From the NCBI GenBank assembly GCA_033807695.1, contig CM066307.1:2914001-2978000 (forward strand): a stretch of 64,000 bases of DNA. The letters run 5' to 3'. Both the position numbers and the translations under genes were made by a program. The stretch is from Daedaleopsis sinensis (Eukaryota > Basidiomycota > Agaricomycetes > Polyporales > Polyporaceae). Positions 45,317 through 56,722 of the stretch are shown piece after piece. The number at the start of each line of letters is the position of its first letter. Position 1 is the first letter of the stretch. The notes under the pieces were generated by a model. The model was not told the origin of the DNA. It saw nothing but the letters and a program-made list of their open reading frames with translations, and did no database searches.

Positions 45317-47992
45317 GCTCGCGCGCGTTCCGCCGACGTCTGACTCTGTGCGCGTGCGTGCTGGTAGGGCCGGTGGTTTGTTCCTGATGCGTCTGTCTGT
45401 CTCTCTTCCGTCTCGCCGCTCCGGTTTTTTTTTTCGCTCTCCCTCTCGCTCTCCCCGTTCGTTGCTTGCGTAAGTATCGTAACTCGCCCTGTACGCACTC
45501 CCCCCTCCCCCCTTCGCTCCGTTCCCCTTCCGTTCGCAAGCACAGGTAATAGCCGAGGCAAGTATGTATGAAAACGATGGTTTCGCTCGCAGCTCTGGAG
45601 TTTGCAGGACGTGCACTCGTGCCGCGTTTGGGGTGTCGACCGTGACGCCACGCGCGGCGATGTTGGATGTTGGATAGGACGAGGGACGTGTGCGCGCAAG
45701 TAAGTACAGGTAAGTATGTGCAGCAGGGTGCGGGACGGTGCGGCGGACATGGGCGATGGGCGATGGGCGGACCCTAGGCCAGCATGCGCACTAGTAGTAG
45801 TGGGGTGGGTGGGTCCGGCCTGACAGTGATATTATCGGTCTGTACGACGAGCCGTGGCGACGAGGGGAATAGCTAGTAGCTATAGAGCTCGAGCACGCGA
45901 GTGCACTGCGTCACGCCGCGGGCTCAAGCACCGTTCACATTGCAAGCACTGAAGCAGCAACGGTCATCCACAGCGTGGTACCGGTGGGTGCCTGGGGCAG
46001 CGATCAATATTCAATTGGAGTCTCAGTCAGTGCATGGTGACCGTCCGTCCTGACTCGTTGCACGCGTCTGGCGGAGCAGGACCGAGTGTGTTGGAACCAG
46101 TCACCAGGAGAGTGCGGTTATGCGCCGCTGGCCCCGTGCGCCGCGATCCTATGTCGGAAATTCCCGTACACCCATCTGGATGAATAAGCATTAATTTGCC
46201 ATCTTTTCAGGATCTGACAGCCATCTATGGCTATTTCTACCTGATCTGTTGCATTCTGATACATTCCATAATGCTATTTTTGCCCTCAAATATCCATCCT
46301 TGGCTCCTGGATTTTTAACTCAAACCGGATACAACCGGATGAATTTCCCAAATTACTGACATTACTACTTAATAAGGCTCCCGCGAGTGCGCGTGTGGCG
46401 GACGTGTGGACGCAATTGCGCAGGGCGGCCCGTCGGACTGGGGCTTCCATTCTCTTCCATTGAACTTGGCGTGCGCACACAATTGCAAGCGTACTTACGC
46501 TAACACTGAACAGTGAAAACAGGCACTGGACCCGGCTCCCTCCTGGAGATCGATCATGCGCCAATATTGGCTTCCCGCACGCAACCATCTGCCCGGCCCG
46601 GCCGGGTACGTCCATACTAAGTATCCCAGCACCAGCACAGTGCCCGCCCGACGTCCTCCCATGCAGCTGCAGGTCGAGCTCGAGACAGCAAGCATTCCAG
46701 TTCCAGACGACCCTGGTAAGCAGGGCTCGCGAGTCGCGTGGACGAGGCGGGGCGCGGATGACGACAGCGGCTGCGCGAGATATGCTAAGATGTGTTGCAG
46801 ATGGAGAATCTGCTGGCAAGATCGGACGTCGACGCGGACGTGCATCTATCATCCGTCTACGCGCGTGAAACGCGGGCGCGCGCACGCTGGAAGAGGACGT
46901 CTGATAGGCGGCCTGCTAGGCCGCTGCTCAGCCGAGCCTAGCAACGACCGTGGGCGACGGCGAATACTGAATCGATGAGGTGCTCAAGACGTGCATCCTC
47001 CACCACCTGCACTTTCGATTTGGTTTTTGCGCGGGTGCTCCAAGTGCTGGTGCGTGCTTGGAGCGGCTTGGGCTTGGAGCGATGGGCGACTTGGGCTCCG
47101 ATAGCCCCGATGGACCCTGGTCGGACTGCGGCTAACGGCTAACCACCGGCTGTCGAACGTGGGACGCGCTGCGCTGTGCAGATGCGGGACGGTGCTAAGT
47201 AAGCTTCTTACAGAGGTGGCGCCGTCGCCCGACGTACCGAGTGCCGAGAGGAGCGGTCGGACGTCCGGGTCGGGGCATGGGAACGCGTTTCGGACTGGCG
47301 TCGGGTCTGGGTGGTTACGGCACGACGGGGCGGGCGCGCCCAGCTGGGACGCGGGCGGGCGGCGGAAGCAAAGGAGGGAGATGCCGAGGGGCGGCGCAGG
47401 GCGGATCGAGGATCTGGCCAGGGCCGGGAGAGTCTAGGGAGACTCGCGGACGTGCGACCCGCGCCGTCCGATCGCTGCTGGGCCCGCGCGCAACGGTGGC
47501 GACCGCTCGCGCACTCCGCCAGCCCTACTTATTTCGCGCGGCCACCGAGCGCATGCATGTCCGCGCCCTGAGGTCCCCTGAGGTCCCCTCGAGCTGCTAC
47601 GAGTCCACGCAGGTCCACGCCTGGGGCCCGCGCTCGCCCAGCACGCCCGCTGCGATCTGCTGAACACAGCCTGTGCTCCTGACCGCCCCCCTATCAGTAG
47701 TCTCCTCTTGCAGTGCTCGCTCGGGTCCTTCGGTTCTCCCAGGGCCCGCCCAGCCGCGGCTGCTGACAACCGTACAACCGTCTTTGTCGACGCCAGCTGC
47801 CACCGCGCACCCGCCCCCTCCTCTCTTCCCGCCGCTCCTTCAACCAGTCTGAGATCTGAGCCTCTGCTTTGCTCGCGTCGACGCTTGCCCCCCTCGCTTG
47901 ACGAGTGCCCCGACGCAGGCTGCAGGCTGGCTCTCGACGTCGACGCCCGTCCACCTCCCGAGAGCGGGCCACTGCTCCCCCCTGTCCACAGC
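45317..47992. other. 2.7-kb gene-poor stretch with AT-rich island
   Basis: No supported gene. It contains the U1-70K 3' flank, an AT-rich island at 46.15-46.38 kb bounded by GGAAATTC inverted repeats, GC-rich DNA with open frames lacking any domain, and a pyrimidine-rich leader (about 47690-47990) of the homeodomain gene. Confidence 0.5.
46156..46348. repeat. AT-rich island flanked by 8-bp inverted repeats (possible MITE remnant)
   Basis: About 190 bp, clearly AT-richer than its surroundings, begins GGAAATTC (46156) and ends GAATTTCC (46341-46348), with CATCTGGATG / CCGGATG just inside. The terminal match is short, so a miniature element is only one reading. Confidence 0.25.
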
Positions 47993-49962
47993 ATGCAACG
48001 TACGTCGCCCTCACTCTTTCCACCCACAGCGACTCACTGCCTGCAAACAGCGAACGACGCGCACCGAGCGACCGGCAGCCAGCTCAGAGTGGCCCTGACC
48101 CCGCTGAGCATCCGCGACCTCCCCCCACTGTCCCTCACGCCGGTCCAAGAGGCGTGCGAGTCCGCCGCCTCGTCCCCCGTCTCCACCGTCCTCTCCCCCA
48201 CCGAGTCCGACATCATGCCCGTGCCCGCGTCCGCGACGCTGCCCGACAGGGCCGGGAACCCCATCCTCCGCCGCGCCATCTCGTGCTCCGCGCTCGCCGC
48301 CGGCCCCGAGCTCGCCAAGCAGCGGCGCAAAAGGTCCCGCGTGACGCCCGCCCAGCTCGCGCGCCTCGAGCAGCACTTCGCGTCCGACCCCAGCCCGACC
48401 TCCGTGAAGCGCAAGGACCTCGCCTGCGAGCTCGGCATGGACGAGCGCCAGGCCCAGATCTGGTTCCAGAACAGGTGCGTCTCTCCGTGCGCCCCCCGCC
48501 CGCGCCAGTACTCATCCGCGCGCGCAGGCGAGCGAAGGCGAAGCTGCAGCTCAAGCTCAAGGCGCGCTCCTTCGAAAAGCTCGAGCCGCCGCCGGAGAGC
48601 CCGCCCGAGCTCGCGAGCGGGTTCGACGCGGACATCCACGCGCTCATCCACGAGGACGAAGGTGCGTGGTGACCGCCGTGTGTGCGTCGCGCCGCGCCAG
48701 ATACTGAGCAGCCGCGCGCAGAGGTCACCGTCTTCCCGTGCACGGACCTGACGATCGGCACCTGGCGGCGGATGGCGTCCGCCCAGCACGACCTGCTCGT
48801 CTACACCTGCGCCGCGAAGCGGTCGCTCACGTGGTTCATCCGCTCCGGGGGGCGCAGCTTCAAAATGGAGCTCCCGTACGAGCACATCCTCGACGCGCGC
48901 TTCGCGAACATCTCGCCCGGCGTCGGCTCCGCGACGTTCGCGCTCGAGCGCCCCCCGACGTTCTACATGGAGCACCGCGGCGACGGCGGCGGCCCCGGCG
49001 ACGCCCCGCCGCTCTGGCACGTCTGCGGGGACTGGACGGAGGGCATGCAGGGCACCACGCAGCTGCGGCACCACCTCGTCGGCCCCGCCCACCAGCTCTC
49101 CGCGCTCGTCAACAGCATCGGCCCCGCGGGCGCCGGCAGCGAGATCGCGCTCTACACGCCCACCCCGCCCGTCTCCGACGCGGGCTCGTCCCCGGAGGTC
49201 TACACGCGCGCGCTGCACTCCCCCGCCTCCCCCTCCGCCTCCGCCTTCTCCCCCTCCGCGGGCTCGTCCTCGTCCCTCGTCCTCCGCCGCCCGAGCTCGC
49301 TCAGCAGCCTGCGCATGCTGCACCACCCCTCGCTCGAGCGCCTGCGCGTGCGCGCGCCCGCGCGCCAGGCGTCCGTCCCGCTCCTGCGCTCCCCGCTCTC
49401 CGGCGCGTCGACGCCGACCTCGCCGAGCGCGGCCAGCAGCAGCTGCACGCCGCGCTCCCCCGCCGCGCTGCTCCTCGGCGTCGGCCAGCTCCCGATGCCG
49501 GGCCTCCCGCGCCTGCACTACGAGTACCCGTACCCGCACTCGCATGGGCAGGCGCGCGCGGAGAGCCCGTACGAGTGCGCGGGCGCGGGCGCGGGCGAGG
49601 GCGCGGGCGAGCCCCCGCTGTCCGCGGTGTCCGTGTCCGTGTCCGTGTCTGCCCCGGGCTACTTCGACGTCGACGGCGACCCTGCGCGCGCGCCGTGGGG
49701 GATGGCGCCTGGGGGATATGGGGGTTACGGGGCGCACCAGCCCCAGCCCCAGCACGAGTACCAGCACGAGCACGCGCACGAGTACCGGCAAGAGTACCGG
49801 CACGAGTACCAGGCCGAGTACCAGGCCGAGTACCCGCACGAGCACGAGTACCAGCACGAGCAAGAGTACCAGCACGCTGCGGCGCCCGCGCACGAGCTGC
49901 ACTACGCGTACCCCGTGTACGAGTACCGTGAGGAGGGCGCGGAGGCGGAGGCGGCCGCGTGA
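47993..49962 (+). CDS. homeodomain transcription factor
   Basis: Nuclear DNA-binding protein with a typical homeodomain. Exons: 47993-48474, 48528-48661, 48722-49962; 618 aa. The homeodomain (about residues 109-170) has KQRRKRSRVTPAQLARLEQH, KRKDLACELGMDERQ and helix 3 AQIWFQNRRAKAK with the invariant W, F, N and R. After a linker comes a conserved fungal block (PCTDLTIGTWRRM, LLVYTCAAKRSLTWFIRSGG, FKMELPYEHILDARF) seen next to fungal homeodomains. The rest is disordered, Ser/Pro/Ala-rich, and ends in Tyr/His/Glu repeats. An in-frame 51-bp segment right after the start (48000-48050) has donor and acceptor sites and may be a further intron, giving 601 aa. Such factors steer mushroom development in other species, but no ortholog is assigned. 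Confidence 0.88.
49752..49876 (+). repeat. degenerate 12-bp tandem repeat coding for HEYQ/QEYR units
   Basis: Repeats of CACGAGTACCAG type within the last exon of the homeodomain gene, coding for a run rich in Tyr, Glu, His and Gln. Copies differ in the variable codon (H/Q/A before EY). Confidence 0.8.
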
Positions 49963-50154
49963 TCGTCCGAGCGTATATGCACTGGCCCCAGCCCCTTCTC
50001 CACCGCTTCGAGTTCCTGTCCCTCCTTCAAGATCAAGTGTCTCCTCCTCCTCTCGCTTTCCGTATCATACGTCGTCGACCGCTCTCGTGTTCGTACCAGG
50101 TGTCCCTCGTTCCGCGTCTCCCGTCTCTCTCTCTCGTCTCTTCGCCTCTCTCTG

Positions 50155-50224
50155 CTTCTTTCCTTCCGTCCTTCCCTCCTTCCGTCCTTCCGTCCTTCCT
50201 TCCGTCCGTCCTTCCGTCCGTCGG
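50155..50224. repeat. pyrimidine tandem repeat (CCTTCCGT)n
   Basis: Degenerate CTTCC/GTCC units over about 70 bp in the 3' flank of the homeodomain gene; an all-pyrimidine-type tract apart from regular G residues. Confidence 0.8.
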
Positions 50225-50659
50225 TTCTGTCGTTCCCCGGACCCCGCCCGGGTGCCGCGCGCCCGCCCGCGTTCATACATGCATACACCCTCTCTTCCCC
50301 CTTCTCGTTCCACTTCGTCGCGGTCTGCGCCCCCGGGTCCTCCTCGACGCCAGCACCGACACCGACACCGCCATCGTGCCCACGCTCGCTCGTTTCTCCG
50401 CATCTCTGCGCATTTCATCTACTTAGGTCGCCCGTGTCTTCGCGCACCCGCACATCCGCCTGTCCGTGCATCTGCCCCATCCGCCCCATCTTAAACTTAT
50501 CGCCCCCCCGCCCCCTCGCATACGTGTAGCACTAGAACCATCCCCCCCTCCGCCCTGTGCATACTGTCGCGGACTCTTTCCCCCATGTGCCGTACCACCA
50601 TACTATTACTCTCCCACTCTCCCACTCACTACCCGCCCCTTGTGTCCTTCCCCCTTCTG

Positions 50660-50697
50660 CATACATACATACATACACTCATACATACACACATACT
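50660..50697. repeat. tetranucleotide microsatellite (CATA)n
   Basis: Imperfect ATAC/CATA repeats over about 38 bp in non-coding DNA. Confidence 0.8.
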
Positions 50698-50750
50698 GCA
50701 CCGCATCTACTAGTACATACTACGCCTTCTCTATAAGTACTTCTACTCTA

Positions 50751-50786
50751 CCGCCGCCCGCCGCCGCCGCCCGCCGCCGCCCGCCG
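50751..50786. repeat. GC-rich repeat (CCGCCGCCCG)n
   Basis: Imperfect CCG/CCCG units, 36 bp, in the gene-poor stretch. Confidence 0.8.
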
Positions 50787-52024
50787 TGTATCCCTCGTAG
50801 TGCGTACGTGTAACGTCGTACGATACATGCCTATAGCTAGCTCTAACCTTCGAAACCCGTTCGCGTGCGTGCGTGCGTGTGTGCGTTCCCGCCGCGAGAG
50901 TTCAGTCCGGTCCGTGGTGTGGTGAGCGACTTGGCGACTCGCAGATTGAGATGTGGGCGACGGAGTCTCATGGCTAGTACTTAGTACTTACTACACTCGC
51001 ACTCATCCATCACACGAGGGCTAACGCGAACGCCGAACGACTAGAGGCGGCGCGAGCGCAAGCACGTCAACCCAACTCGTACTAGTAGGCTGCCGGGGTT
51101 TCTAAGTAGTCTCTTCTTGCGAATGCACAAACAAGTACTGAGACAACACCCGCACCGCCAGCCCAGGACCAAAAACGGTTAGCGCAACCGTCGAATGTCG
51201 AACGAGGGCCGGGACAGTCACGGTGGACACACAGCTGCAGGTTCCTGAACGCCTGCTTAAACAGCAACCGCCGACGTCACCGTGCACACAAGATCCTACA
51301 TCCAACACCACTGACAGTGAGGGCTGCCTCAGTGGCCGCACGACGGTACCGGTCTTGTTCTTCGAGGGCCGCCGCTTGTCAGCGATCTGGAGGACACCGG
51401 CGGGCCCTGGCGAAAGCTCCGAGTCGCACCATGGGCGAGTCGCACCACCGTCAGACCCGCGCACACTCGGGCCTTCAAACTTCAAGGCCTCATGGCACGC
51501 GTGATGCGTACAGGCAGCAGCTGCGAGCTCTGGACAGCTACCGTTGTTCGGCTGGCATGATATGCAGCACCCGAGCGAGCTGTTCATGTCAGCGCTTCAG
51601 CGTATGCAGCGCTTCAGCGAAACGGCGGCGGCTGTGTCCGCGCTGATTGCAGGATGTATGTGCATGTTAGCTGTTGGCCAGATTGTTGGGGTGGTTAAAG
51701 TCTGTTTGCGGTCAGTACTATGCCCGATGAGGAAAGAGGTCGGACGTTCTGTCGCGGTGCGAGGTGTCTGTACCGTGCGGCGGTGGACGGCACCATGGCG
51801 TCCGAGCCGGAATTACAGATAGAGGATTGTGATGGCGGGTGCGGCCTCTACTGCATGTGGTCACAACCGAATCCCGACACTCGTTGGAGCATCCAGCGAC
51901 CTTCTGGATCTGTCGCGGAGTAGAATGCCCTCTCCAGGCACCCAACACTCAAAGACTAATGGCAAGGGGTTCCAACGTCCGTTTCGAAGGTATGTAATAC
52001 ACGTTCTTGATAATCCTGACAGTC

Positions 52025-53214
52025 TCACCGAATCATCGACCGCCCACTGTTGTCGACGAGAGGTGGTCAGATCAGTATAGCCACGTACGTTCCACGGAGA
52101 AAGCACATACGTAGCAGTCTTCCGGTCGCCCACCGCCTGCTCCGTCTTGGCGCGGTTGAGCACCTTCTGGAACTCGCTCACTCGGTGGCGCATGCGCGAG
52201 TGCATGTACGCCTTTGAGCACTTGATGTGGTAGTGCAGGTAGTCGCGGAAGAGCTGGATGTGCGTGATCGTCGCGTTCGCGACGACCTGGTTCGCGAAGT
52301 GGCGGGGGAAGAGGACGAAGGTGACGTAGCCGACGTCTTCGGTGTCGTTCAGGCCGGGGAGATGTCTGATCTCCAGCGGAGGATCGCGTGTGGTGTAGAG
52401 GACTTGTGGCGCGCTCTGGATCGTGGGCAGTCTCCGGGCATCCACGAATTCCTACATCGTCGAGGGCGCGATGAGCGGCAGCCATCACAGGGGAGATAGC
52501 GGACGGACCTGCAGGAAGACCTTCCCGAGCACGCGATCCGTCTCCTCCCGGAACATCGTCGAGAAGATGACAGTGACACGGTCGGACGAGGCTTGCACAT
52601 AGATCACCTCCTCGTCTCGGTAGTGGAGCGCGGTGAGCTCGCCCAGACCGCTGCCCGAGGCCTCCAGCTGCTTCTGGGTCTTGAACCCGAGCTCAAAGGG
52701 GGCGGCAAGCGCGTTGCGCTTGAGCATTGAAAGAGATTTGATGAAAGCGTCGCGTTCCTCTGGGCCAGATGTAGCCAAGACACATGTGCCTAGACAGATC
52801 GGAGTACTTACCGCCTTCTGGGGGCAATTGCTCGAGATCAATCTCCAGACTGACGTTGTAGTCGTTCTCCGGCTCCGGCTTGACAAGAGGACCGTACTCC
52901 CGACTGAGGATGTCGCGAACGCCGTATCGAACGAGCTCGTCCCAGCAGCGGATGTTCATGGACAGCACGAGTGCGGTCTTGCGCTCTGGAGTGGAGAGGT
53001 GGAAGCGGACGCCATCAAAGTCGACAAATTGGACATCGAGTGAAGACGGCCTGGTCGTGGTGATGAACCATGGATCTAATGGTCGAGTGGAGAGACGTAC
53101 TTGATTGCCTTCTCAGCGAGAGTGGTTTGAATGATGTAGTTGTGGGGCTATTGATTCGCGTTTGTAGGGCGCGCAGGGCAGATTGGTTCATTTACACACC
53201 TCGAGAAGGATCAT
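52025..53214 (-). CDS. ARC35: Arp2/3 complex subunit 2 (p34, ARPC2)
   Basis: Core structural subunit of the Arp2/3 actin-branching complex; contacts the mother filament. Exons (minus): 53214-53200, 53147-53101, 53050-52812, 52759-52509, 52451-52111, 52046-52025; 304 aa. Motifs: MILLEPHNYIIQTTLAEKAI, SSLDVQFVDFDGVRFHLSTP, VKPEPENDYNVSLEIDLEQL, YVQASSDRVTVIFSTMFREE, FLQEFVDARR, LGFVTFV-like YVTFVLFPRHF, TITHIQLFRDYLHYHIKCSK, AYMHSRMRHRVSEFQKVLNR and the C-terminal KTATGRSMIR. The last exon is 22 nt. One intron uses a GTCCGT donor (52508). Divergent from eIF4B. Confidence 0.95.
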
Positions 53215-53554
53215 TGCGAGTAGAGACGTTGAGGGGACGGTCGTGGATGCTGGCGAGGATGGCGCGGGCGCATGCAGGCGCAGCGGAGGGGCGGGGCGGG
53301 GTCCCGTGACGCAGGCTATGTAAGGAAGAGCGTGAGAAAGGGCGGTCTTGACAATATTTCCTGTCCACGGCCAGTCCTGACTACGCCCAAGCACACGCCC
53401 TTCGCCCGCCGTTTCTGCCAGTTTCTGCCCCGTATCTAGACAGTACACACGAGCAATCAGCCAAAATGCGTGCGTATGGGCTACCGCACACCTCCAGGGC
53501 CGACGCTGATGGACTTCCATACCTGTAGCTCCGAAGAAATCACAAAAGGCGAAG
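53215..53554. promoter_or_regulatory. divergent promoter region, ARPC2 and eIF4B
   Basis: 340 bp between the two starts; no coding signal and no clear TATA box. Confidence 0.45.
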
Positions 53555-55404
53555 ATGTCTCTCAACGAGTTCCTGGGTGATAGCAGTCAGTATCACCTCT
53601 TCTCACCTCTTGGCCAATGAGCTCATTGCGCACGATGCCCAGCCCTGGGATCGTGGGCCGACGAGATGGATTCTCTCCCTACCGCTCGTGAGTCCTCCCC
53701 GCTTGTGGGAATGATGTAGCGATATTAACATTCTTCATAGCGTCCGGGAGGACCGACGACGATCGGAGGGGCGGCCGCCGTGATGATTTTCTATCCTCTC
53801 GTTGTGAGTACTCCTTCGCACCCGTCCTCGCTTCAGTGCAGTTTACGCTCTTCCGAAGCGGACCGCGCCCCCTTACGCGAGGACCTGCCTCTTCCGACCG
53901 AACCCCCATACACGGCCTTCGTTGGCAACCTGACCTTCGATATCACCGAGTCCGAGCTAGAGGATTTCTTCGGTGGCAAGGTACGGATCGCTATAGCCGA
54001 TCATCTGCCCCCTTTCGCTCATTCCTGCCCCTTCATGTAACAGACCAAATCCGTGAAAATCATCAAAGACAGGGACGAAAAGCCCAAGGGCTTTGGCTAC
54101 GTCGAGTTCAACGATCTTGACGGTCTCAAGGATGCCCTTGCAAAGTCCAACTCGGTGAGTGGGCCGGTCCCCTTCTTCGGATTAGGATTTATGACATCGG
54201 CCTAGTCGCTCGCCGGACGCGCCGTCAGGGTCAGCGTTGCTGAACCTCGTAAGTGTCTTTCTTGATCACCTAAGTTTTCGGTCTAACCCTCGCTATTAGA
54301 AAAAGAGCGGTCTGGCTTCGGCGGAGGTGGATTCGACGATGACAAGTTTTCTGGCAACTGGCGGAGGGATGGTCCTCTGCCTGATCAAGGTGATCAGGAA
54401 GCATCGCGCGATGGCTCTCGCAGGCGGTACGACAGCACCGCCCGCGAGCCCCGCGAGCCGCCTCCCCCATCTCTCTCTGACAACGCCTCCGACTGGCGCT
54501 CATCTCGCCCCCCTGCCCGTGCCGCCTCCACTCTTTCCCAAGACTCTGAAGGGTCGTACAGGAAGCGAGGTCCTCCTAGCAGGGAGGCACCACCAGTTGG
54601 CCCGGCGGACACGGAAGAGGTGTGGCAGCGAGGTGCTAAGCTGCGGTCCGCGCCTCCGCCTGAGTCAGCCGAGCGGCCTGGCAGCCGGTTTGGCACCTTG
54701 CGGCGGGGCGATATGGGTCCCCCAGCCCCCGTCGCCGCGGCTGCGGCCGCGCCCGTAGCGGACGAGGGGGATTGGAGACGATCCAAGCCGATCTCAAGGA
54801 ACTCGACATCACGTACGCATTGCATTGGCTCTCCTCCTACTTGCCGCTAAATCCGCGCTTCCAGCGAACAACTCGACTCCTCCCACCCCACAGATGGGCA
54901 GGCGCAAGCTTGAACTCCTCCCACGCTCCTCGTCCACCTCTGCTTCCCCTTCCCCGCTTGCCTCGCCAAATCCCTCTACAACCGGTCCGCGGTCGAACCC
55001 CTTCGGTGCTGCGAGGTCAGTAGACCCCTTTCTGTACCATGGAGACACAGACATTCATGCCCCTGCGACTGTACAGGCCTGTTGATGTGTCCGCACGAGA
55101 AGCCGAGGTCGAGCAGAAGATCGAGAAGGAACGGGAGGAGGTCCGCGAGAAGGTCGCGCACACCCACCAGCCCATGTCCCGCACCTCCTCCCGGACAGGC
55201 TCGCAGCGCCCGACGCCCCCCGCATCGAACGTCGCCAGCCCGACCACGCCCCATCAGGAGCCGCACAAGCTCCCCCCGCCGACTGTTCGGCCGTCTTTCA
55301 GCTTCGCTAGCGCCGCGGCGGGCAAGAAGGACGCCAGCGAAAGCGGGAGCCAGGACGATGTGACCGCAATCGCGGAGAAAATTGACGAAGTTGAACTCGA
55401 GTGA
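53555..55404 (+). CDS. translation initiation factor eIF4B homologue
   Basis: RNA-binding factor that aids eIF4A helicase and 40S recruitment. Exons: 53555-53585, 53643-53687, 53741-53803, 53859-53980, 54044-54154, 54206-54248, 54300-54812, 54865-55015, 55077-55404; 468 aa. The start MSLNEFLGDSTLGSWADEMD is typical of fungal eIF4B. A single RRM follows at about residues 76-150 (TAFVGNLTFDITESELEDFF, RNP1 KGFGYVEF, AGRAVRVSVAEP). The rest is a charged, repetitive disordered region with Arg/Asp-rich DWRSSRPPAR-type units and a C-terminal Glu/Lys coiled coil (REAEVEQKIEKEREEVREKV) and Ser/Pro tail. Assignment firm. Confidence 0.93.
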
Positions 55405-55880
55405 GAAGTCAAAGAGAAGTGCAGTCCAAGCCCGCCTAGCGAACCCCGCGGTGTTTTCTTGCGATACCACGCATATGAGATCGATGTATGTCACCGCTGC
55501 CGCGTCCCGTTGTTGTGACCTGTGATCTTGTTGTGTCGCGCATGTGTTTATCTTATGTGTTTCAATATGTGACCTCGAACACGACATGTCTATAGTAGTT
55601 TAGGCTCCATGACCTTACAGTTGCAGTACTTAGACGGATGGACTAAGATCTGACGGTCGCAATATTGTGTACGTCAGTAACACCCAATTCACATTCTTGG
55701 ACAACCGAACAAACTATACCCTCATCATGCGCCCTTGGTTTCGCCACGGGTATTGATGGCAAACCTCGCCGCCCGCCAACATGTAAAACAGTTCACGGGT
55801 ACTACCACCATCCTGACGATGACAGTAGTTCTTTCGGTCATGAAAGCCTACAACATACAAGATACAGTATGATGGATAGT
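55405..55880. other. convergent intergenic region, eIF4B and RPS20
   Basis: 476 bp of 3' flanks; no supported gene. Confidence 0.45.
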
Positions 55881-56444
55881 TTAAGCAGAGATGGTGACCT
55901 CGACCTCAACACCGGGCTCCAAGCTGATGCTCGTCTACAAGGTGCGTGTAATGTCAATTGTGTGGCCATGAAGAATAAGACAAAGGACACCCACAATCTG
56001 CTTGACGATCTCGCTGGACGAGTGGAGGTCGATCAGACGCTTGTGGATCTTGAGCTCGTAACGGTCCCAGGTCTTCGAACCCTCACCGCAAGGCTGACAG
56101 ACCACGCATTCAGCCACCGCTCAGAAGGATGTCGGAAAGATGTGCGGTACTCACCGACTTGCGGGTGGTGACCTTGAGGACCTTGGTGGGGAGGCGGACG
56201 GGGCCCTTGACGCGGAGCTGCTTGTCCTTCGCGCGGTTGATCAAGTCCGCCGAGACTGCCCAGCACGCAACCCGTGGTGAGCACGCGGCAAGAATGCTGA
56301 GAGAGACAGAGAGGAAGACGTACACTTCTCGAGGTTCTTGACGTTGCTGCTCGTGAGCGTGATACGGATTTTGTGGATCTTCGCGGCGGGCACGGGGGCA
56401 CCGGTCGCGTCGTACTCCTTTTCACCCTTAGCGACGTAACTCAT
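55881..56444 (-). CDS. RPS20: 40S ribosomal protein uS10 (Rps20)
   Basis: Small-subunit head protein. Exons (minus): 56444-56324, 56255-56155, 56093-55995, 55934-55881; 124 aa. The sequence follows the family end to end: [79 protein letters not shown] and [17 protein letters not shown]. The short eukaryotic N-terminal extension is present. Its upstream region (278 bp) is shared with the divergent CCDC130 gene. Confidence 0.96.
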
Positions 56445-56722
56445 CCTTGTTCTTGCTGGAGAGTCAGGAGGTGACTAGACGGGTGCTTTGAGTTAAAATT
56501 ATGCGCGGGAGGGGCTGAGAAGACCAGATACCTGAGGGGGAGTTGTGTGGATAGTAGGGAAAATAAGGTTCACGGTCACGGTGCATTCATGTAGTTCCCG
56601 GGACTTGCCGAACTGAGCTCAGACTGCACGTGAGAGCGGAGACACCGGGCCGACACAGTCTCAGTTCCGGGCGTCGTCGCAAGCTTGCACAGCGACTACT
56701 ACCTCCGTCTGACTCTGGACCC
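56445..56722. promoter_or_regulatory. divergent promoter region, RPS20 and CCDC130 homologue
   Basis: 278 bp between the two starts; nothing coding. A shared promoter is inferred from the spacing. Confidence 0.4.

Larger units (their letters stand above)
49963..52024. other. 2.1-kb gene-poor stretch with simple repeats
   Basis: 3' flanks of the homeodomain gene and ARPC2. Contains three microsatellites and frames without domains (51102-51587 minus, 51544-51822 plus). No supported gene. Confidence 0.5.

Noticed and set aside
44456..45616. 386-codon open frame on the minus strand
   Set aside because: Antisense of the U1-70K Gly-rich region; Ala/Pro low complexity only.
48034..49902. 622-codon open frame on the minus strand
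   Set aside because: Antisense of the homeodomain gene; composed of Arg, Val, Leu low complexity with no motif.
51102..51587. 161-codon frame on the minus strand
   Set aside because: No domain, no family resemblance, Cys scattered irregularly, lies in a gene-poor region; chance is the better explanation.
51544..51822. 92-codon frame on the plus strand with one hydrophobic segment
   Set aside because: No start context, no homologue recognised, and no splice partners.
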